From positions 1-42,238 of the forward strand of contig NZ_FTNR01000019.1 in assembly GCF_900156475.1 (NCBI RefSeq): 42,238 nt of DNA, read 5' to 3'. The stretch's first letter is position 1. Each line of letters starts with the position of its first letter. A model generated the notes under the pieces. It saw only the letters and a program-made list of their open reading frames with translations, searched no databases and had not been told where the DNA came from. Shown here in pieces: positions 38,562-42,238 of the stretch. Made by a program: the position numbers and the translations under genes. The stretch is from Natronorubrum thiooxidans (GTDB lineage Archaea; Halobacteriota; Halobacteria; Halobacteriales; Natrialbaceae).

Positions 38562-38861
38562 ATGATTGCCGAATCGCCGACCGCAACGGGTGCGTTATTC
38601 GTGTTTGCATTGGCGGCACTTGTGGTCGTGACCTACCGATACCGTCGCCATTCCCGGGAGTACGACGATCAGGACGTACCCTCTGACGCTACTGACGTAA
38701 CGGGCGTATTTGCTCTAACCGCGCTGGCGTTGCTGTGGTTTCTCGATGCACTTGATATGACGACCTCACCAATAGCCGCAATACTACTGATGGCGTCCGG
38801 TGTTGGTGTGCTTACCACTATCGCTCTTAGCGTTGCCAGGATTCAGACTCAACACGACTGA
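38562..38861 (+). CDS. Small membrane protein carried inside the insertion sequence
   Basis: 99 residues from ATG 38562. Three hydrophobic segments (about 8-24, 49-65 and 69-90) and a charged loop RYRRHSREYDDQDVPSD. No family recognised. It sits between the left end of the element and the transposase stop, in opposite orientation. It may be cargo, an accessory of the element, or a host gene enclosed between two copies of the same inverted repeat. An in-frame TTG seven codons earlier is possible. Confidence 0.6.
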   Translation: MIAESPTATGALFVFALAALVVVTYRYRRHSREYDDQDVPSDATDVTGVFALTALALLWFLDALDMTTSPIAAILLMASGVGVLTTIALSVARIQTQHD

Positions 38862-38981
38862 GCAGTATGGAAACGAACGCTGAGCGGTTGCTGAATCTAT
38901 CCTCTCTATTCAGCAGCTGTTTTTGACACATTTCGGATAGTCGATAGCTGCTTCGGTAGTTGCTTGCCCTGTATTGACCGT

Positions 38982-39803
38982 TCAGAGTGATCGGTCTACA
39001 TTATGAATGAGACAGGCAATGGTGAGTTCACGGAACTGTTTCCACCAGCGTCGTGAGCGGACGAATGCACCGTACTTTCGCTTGAGCGTGGAATTGACAG
39101 TCTCGGATTGACTCCGCTGGCCGTAGAGATCAGCGTCTATGCGTACGTTCCATGCCTTGTGGAGCAATGTGAACTCACGATGCTTGATCAGTGGGCGAAC
39201 CTCGTGTTGACGGGCAAGCCGTCTGATCTTCTGGTCGTCGTAGCCTTTGTCACCGAGCAGGATGTCAATGGTATTGGGGTTGCGTTTGATCAACGACGGC
39301 GCAATCCGGCTATCGTGTTTTCGTGTCGTCGTCACGTGTAGATCGAGGATTGCGTTTACCTTCGTATCGACCAGCAGTGTCACTTTGATCTGCTGAATCG
39401 TGAGTTCAGCTCGTTTCGTGTAGTGTTTCGAGGCGTGAGTTCGGTCGAATCCCGAAGCATCGATTCCCGCAACACCGTTGGTCGGGAGCAGTGACACAGA
39501 GAGATTGAGAAGCACTCGCCAGACCGCCATATCGAGTCTGTCGAACGCTTTGCACAGCGTTGACGGCGCAGGGAGTTCGGTGAGGTTGATTGCATTCCGA
39601 ATGCAGGGCATTTCGATGAGTTCGTCGAGGAGGGTTCGATAGGTCGTGTTCTTCCGAACTTTGAGACAGAGCAGAACAACGTGCTGATGAAGCGTGTACC
39701 GTTGTTTCGAGTACTTTGAGGAATAGCGTGAGACTGCTCGCTGGGCAAGGTGAAATGCTTGCTCGACAAACCGAAGTAACCGCGACTTTGGGAGGGGCTG
39801 CAT
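38982..39803 (-). CDS. IS5-family transposase (ISH1-like)
   Basis: 273 residues, complete. DDE triad: D115 (VAGIDASGFD), D185 (LLGDKGYDD) and E234 (SQSETVNSTLKRKYGAF), with the R/K spacing of the IS5 C-terminus. The basic N-terminal part (FVEQAFHLAQRAVSRYSSKYSKQ) is a probable DNA-binding region. The start lies 38 bases inside the right inverted repeat. No frameshift or stop, so the element could be active. Confidence 0.92.
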   Translation of the reverse strand: MQPLPKSRLLRFVEQAFHLAQRAVSRYSSKYSKQRYTLHQHVVLLCLKVRKNTTYRTLLDELIEMPCIRNAINLTELPAPSTLCKAFDRLDMAVWRVLLNLSVSLLPTNGVAGIDASGFDRTHASKHYTKRAELTIQQIKVTLLVDTKVNAILDLHVTTTRKHDSRIAPSLIKRNPNTIDILLGDKGYDDQKIRRLARQHEVRPLIKHREFTLLHKAWNVRIDADLYGQRSQSETVNSTLKRKYGAFVRSRRWWKQFRELTIACLIHNVDRSL

Positions 39804-39863
39804 CCGCTCACACTATTGGCTGAATCTGTAACTCTCCAATGATTTCAACAGAGCCAAAAATGT

Positions 39864-40198
39864 CTAACGATTGCTATAGTAAGCATTTATTTCTCATCAG
39901 AGCCGGTGCTCTCCAAACAGGAGAGCGAAATACAGTTTTGGATCGTTTTAGCGAACGAAAAAGTGAGCCGTAGTAATTGTTGTCCAGAATATGTAGAAAA
40001 AGAAAATATTCTTCGGCAGTATCGAAACGCTCATTCCAGCAACGAACTAATTAGTTACTAGCACAGTGTCTAATGACTTCAAATCGGTGAATACGAACTG
40101 TTCGCTTCAGACTCCGATGAGGAGAATACGCCCAGTCTCCGTTTACTGGCGGCAAATCATATCGAATCGGGACCGAAATACCGGAGGACTGGTGCCGT
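39864..40198. other. AT-rich gene-free stretch upstream of the sulfatase-like gene
   Basis: 335 bases. Contains CTATAGTAAGC (39875-39885), which recalls the end of the 87/167-bp elements but has no partner end, and an 8-bp inverted repeat at GGTGCTCTCC…GGAGAGCG (39904-39927). No gene seen. Probably includes the promoter of the next gene. Confidence 0.4.
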
Positions 40199-41647
40199 AT
40201 GGCCACTGATGAAGCTGTTTCAAACGTCGTCCTCATCACGGTCGATTCACTCCGAGCGGACGCAATCAGCCCCTACGATGGCGACCAGCACACTCCCGTA
40301 TTAAATTCGTTCGCAGACCGAGGGACCGTCTTCGAACGGGCCTTTGCAACCGGAAACTGGACGCCGTTTTCGTTCCCGTCGATGTTGTCATCACGTCCGG
40401 TGTTCGCCGACGGCGAGGGGATCGGCATCACGGAGTCACCGACGCTCGCTGGCACACTGTCGAAAGCGGACATCTCGACTGGTGGGTTCAACGCTGCAAA
40501 CGGGTTTCTGACCTCCCACTGGGGATACGACGATGGGTTCGACGAGTTCGAGTCTTTCGTTGCAAACGTCGGCTCCAGCGTATACAGTCGATATCTCGCA
40601 ACACACCCGACCGTCGAGGCGTGGCTTCAACTGGCCGCATCACCGATCCGTCGTGCCGGCTCGTGGCTTCGACGAGAAACCGACGATCGGCCATTTCTGG
40701 ATACGTCACGAATGTTTGATGTCGAGCACGCTGCGAGTTCGTTCATCGCGGAGACGGACGCGCCGTTTTTCCTCTGGGTCCACTACATGGACGTTCACAC
40801 GCCCTATGTCCCCGCACCCCGGTATATCCGTGAGGTGTCGAACGACCTGCTCGGAACCCACAGAATGTTGCTCGCACATACACGGACGGGGCTCGGCTGG
40901 GACGTCAGCGATCGAACGCTTACGGACCTTCGAACGCTCTATCAGGCGGCGGTTCGGCAGGTCGATGCCAGCATCGGTCGGCTCCTCGAGGCGCTCTCGG
41001 AAGCCGGACGTGACGACGAAACCGCCGTCATCGTGGCAGGCGATCACGGCGAGGAATTTCAGGAACACGGACACCTCGCACACTATCCGAAGCTGTACGA
41101 CGAACTGATTCAGGTTCCGCTTCTCGTCGACATACCCGGGTCCGAGCAACGACGAGTGGAGCGACAGGTTGGGCTGGATGCGATTCCACCGACGGTAACG
41201 GAGTTGCTCGACGTTCAGCCACCGGATGCATGGACGGGATCGTCGCTCGTGTCGAGCGTTCGCGGCGACGAACCACCGGTCGACGAGCCGGTCGTCTCGG
41301 TCACTGTTCGAGACGAGAACGTAACGTCACAACCGATTCCGCGGTCGCTTGCGGACGGTGATCTTCTCATCAGTGTCCGGGATCAAGAGTGGACCTACAT
41401 CGAGAACATAGAGACGAACGAACACGAACTGTATTATCGTCCTGCCGATCCGCATCAGCAAACAAACCTCGCGACTGATCCGACCCCCGAGCAACGGGAG
41501 CGAATCGAAGCGTTCACATCGATTACTGCAGACCATGCGAGCGTGCTACGGGAGACAGAGACGACAGCGGCGGCTGACGATAGCGACGATGATGACGCTA
41601 TCGACGACGACCTCGAAGCTCGATTGACAGCACTCGGATACCGATAG
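40199..41647 (+). CDS. Sulfatase-fold (alkaline phosphatase superfamily) enzyme without formylglycine Cys
   Basis: 482 residues. The fold is shown by NVVLITVDSLRADAISPY (metal ligand D16), FATGNWTPFSFPSMLSS at the nucleophile position, PFFLWVHYMDVHTPYVPAP, and AGDHGEEFQEHGH. Classical sulfatases have C/S-x-P-S-R at the nucleophile; here the aligned residues are WTPFS (T55), so formylglycine cannot form, as in phosphoethanolamine- or phosphoglycerol-transferase-like members that use Thr. The reaction may thus be phosphodiester/phosphate transfer or sulfate ester hydrolysis by Thr/Ser; substrate unknown. The next gene starts directly after the stop. No signal peptide or membrane helix is evident, so it is probably cytoplasmic. 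Confidence 0.85.
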   Translation: MATDEAVSNVVLITVDSLRADAISPYDGDQHTPVLNSFADRGTVFERAFATGNWTPFSFPSMLSSRPVFADGEGIGITESPTLAGTLSKADISTGGFNAANGFLTSHWGYDDGFDEFESFVANVGSSVYSRYLATHPTVEAWLQLAASPIRRAGSWLRRETDDRPFLDTSRMFDVEHAASSFIAETDAPFFLWVHYMDVHTPYVPAPRYIREVSNDLLGTHRMLLAHTRTGLGWDVSDRTLTDLRTLYQAAVRQVDASIGRLLEALSEAGRDDETAVIVAGDHGEEFQEHGHLAHYPKLYDELIQVPLLVDIPGSEQRRVERQVGLDAIPPTVTELLDVQPPDAWTGSSLVSSVRGDEPPVDEPVVSVTVRDENVTSQPIPRSLADGDLLISVRDQEWTYIENIETNEHELYYRPADPHQQTNLATDPTPEQRERIEAFTSITADHASVLRETETTAAADDSDDDDAIDDDLEARLTALGYR

Positions 41648-42070
41648 ATGATCCGATCGTTCCTTCGCAATCTGTACAGCGGGCCGATCGCGCCACAGTT
41701 GCGGCGGTTCGTCGTTGTTGGAATCGTTACCGCCGGGGTACAGATGGTATTGCTCTGGGCGTTCGTCGACAGGGCAAAGCTACACTACCTACTTGGGGCA
41801 TTGATTGCCATCGAGATCACCATCATCCTCTCCTATGTCCTCAACAACGCGTGGACCTTCCGGAAATCGCAAAATACCGGTCGCGTCGAATATTTTATCG
41901 GATTACTCAAAACGAACGTCGTCCGCGGGACGGCAATACCGATCCAGCTCGGCATCCTCTTTCTGTTCGTGGAGTGGCTGTGGACACCGTATCTCTTAGC
42001 CAACGCGATTGCGATCGGTCTCAGCGGGCTCTACCGGTACGTACTCGAGGCACGATGGACGTGGGGATGA
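41648..42070 (+). CDS. GtrA-like membrane protein
   Basis: 140 residues with four membrane helices: QLRRFVVVGIVTAGVQMVLLWAF, LLGALIAIEITIILSYVLNNAWTF, NVVRGTAIPIQLGILFLFVEWLW and LLANAIAIGLSGLYRYVLEARWTW. LRRFVVVG at the start and the LNNAWTFR turn are typical GtrA signatures. GtrA proteins are thought to translocate or present lipid-linked sugars. ATG follows the sulfatase stop without a gap (TAGATG), so both are one operon; a joint role in surface polysaccharide or lipid modification is plausible (inference). The remaining 168 bases to the window end show nothing. Confidence 0.9.
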   Translation: MIRSFLRNLYSGPIAPQLRRFVVVGIVTAGVQMVLLWAFVDRAKLHYLLGALIAIEITIILSYVLNNAWTFRKSQNTGRVEYFIGLLKTNVVRGTAIPIQLGILFLFVEWLWTPYLLANAIAIGLSGLYRYVLEARWTWG

Positions 42071-42238
42071 ATCGCCTCGAGGTCGAGCCTCGAGGACGCT
42101 CCTCGACCGCTGATACATAGTGCGAGCGCATACCCGCGTCTTCACAGTAGTTGCCGATTCAGATTGTAGAGAGTCGATGGAAACGTGATGAGTCACTGAA
42201 ATCCGCCTCACGTTGTTTGTTCAAGCGGTAATTTGAGC

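Larger units (their letters stand above)
38280..39855. mobile_element. IS5-type (ISH1-like) insertion sequence with passenger gene
   Basis: GGCTCTGTTGAAATC (38280-38294) and its exact inverse GATTTCAACAGAGCC (39841-39855) bound a 1576-bp unit. It is flanked by a perfect 8-bp direct repeat AAAAATGT (38272-38279 and 39856-39863), the target duplication size of the ISH1 group of IS5. The element encodes a transposase on the minus strand and a small membrane protein on the plus strand, and an internal ACAGAGCC (38498-38505) could be an additional end. The perfect duplication implies the whole block, including the extra gene, moved or was retained as one unit. Insertion lies in IS debris, just past the IS630 remnant. 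Confidence 0.82.

Noticed and set aside
1-42238. tRNA, rRNA or known small RNA genes
   Set aside because: I looked for T-loop motifs and rRNA-like blocks and found none I could support by eye; a covariance-model scan would settle it.

Overview
The window looks like an accessory region of a haloarchaeal chromosome or megaplasmid. The predicted proteins are strongly acidic, the DNA is GC-rich with many CTCGAG hexamers, several promoters look archaeal with TATA boxes near -27 of probably leaderless starts, and the families are haloarchaeal: Tat-type subtilisin, tandem ArsA, IS5/ISH1-type and IS630 insertion sequences, and multi-PAS histidine kinases. A Natrialba/Natrinema-like lineage is plausible, but I cannot place it from sequence alone.

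Layout. 0-3 kb: an operon of two NAD(P)-binding oxidoreductases, the second fused to a deazaflavin-reductase-like domain, faces a broken HxlR-type regulator whose reading frame now runs into an ABC-ATPase fragment. 2.8-6.3 kb: an arsenic cluster (arsD, arsA, two small YlbF-like proteins ending in Cys-Cys, and a coiled-coil frame) faces a gutted arsR remnant and a short palindromic element. 6.3-9.8 kb: a DUF418 membrane protein, a dead universal stress protein, and a nuclease-tip/immunity-like pair that looks like the end of a polymorphic toxin locus. 9.8-20 kb, all on the minus strand: three colinear paralogous secreted proteins of about 620 residues made almost wholly of Ser/Asp/Glu/Arg, each with only two cysteines, one near each end. 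Between them lie two membrane proteins that share a zinc-finger plus TM anchor but carry a DsbA-like domain or a His/Cys-rich domain outside. A DUF302 protein and a lipoprotein with a 27-bp tandem repeat flank the set.

20-27 kb: a small RHH-like protein, a short inverted-repeat element, a secreted subtilisin, membrane proteins, an Rrf2 regulator with a nearby hydrolase, and a thioredoxin. 27-34.5 kb: mainly redox and thiol genes, namely a YHS-MaoC fusion, a peroxiredoxin-like protein, a dihydrolipoamide-dehydrogenase-like flavoprotein, a CoA-binding protein, a thioredoxin-reductase-like protein divergent from a Cys-containing HxlR regulator, and a DsrE-like protein. 34.7-37.4 kb: a receiver-PAS-LOV-PAS histidine kinase that keeps the photoactive cysteine motif, convergent with a CBS-pair protein. 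37.4-39.9 kb: TnpB and IS630 debris beside a well-delimited insertion sequence with 15-bp inverted repeats and a perfect 8-bp target duplication that also encloses a small membrane-protein gene. 40.2-42.1 kb: a sulfatase-fold enzyme without the formylglycine cysteine, followed directly by a GtrA protein.

The most promising undescribed systems are the two-cysteine Ser/Asp-rich proteins with their zinc-finger-anchored DsbA-like and His-rich partners, and the ArsDA operon extended by two CC-tailed YlbF-like proteins.
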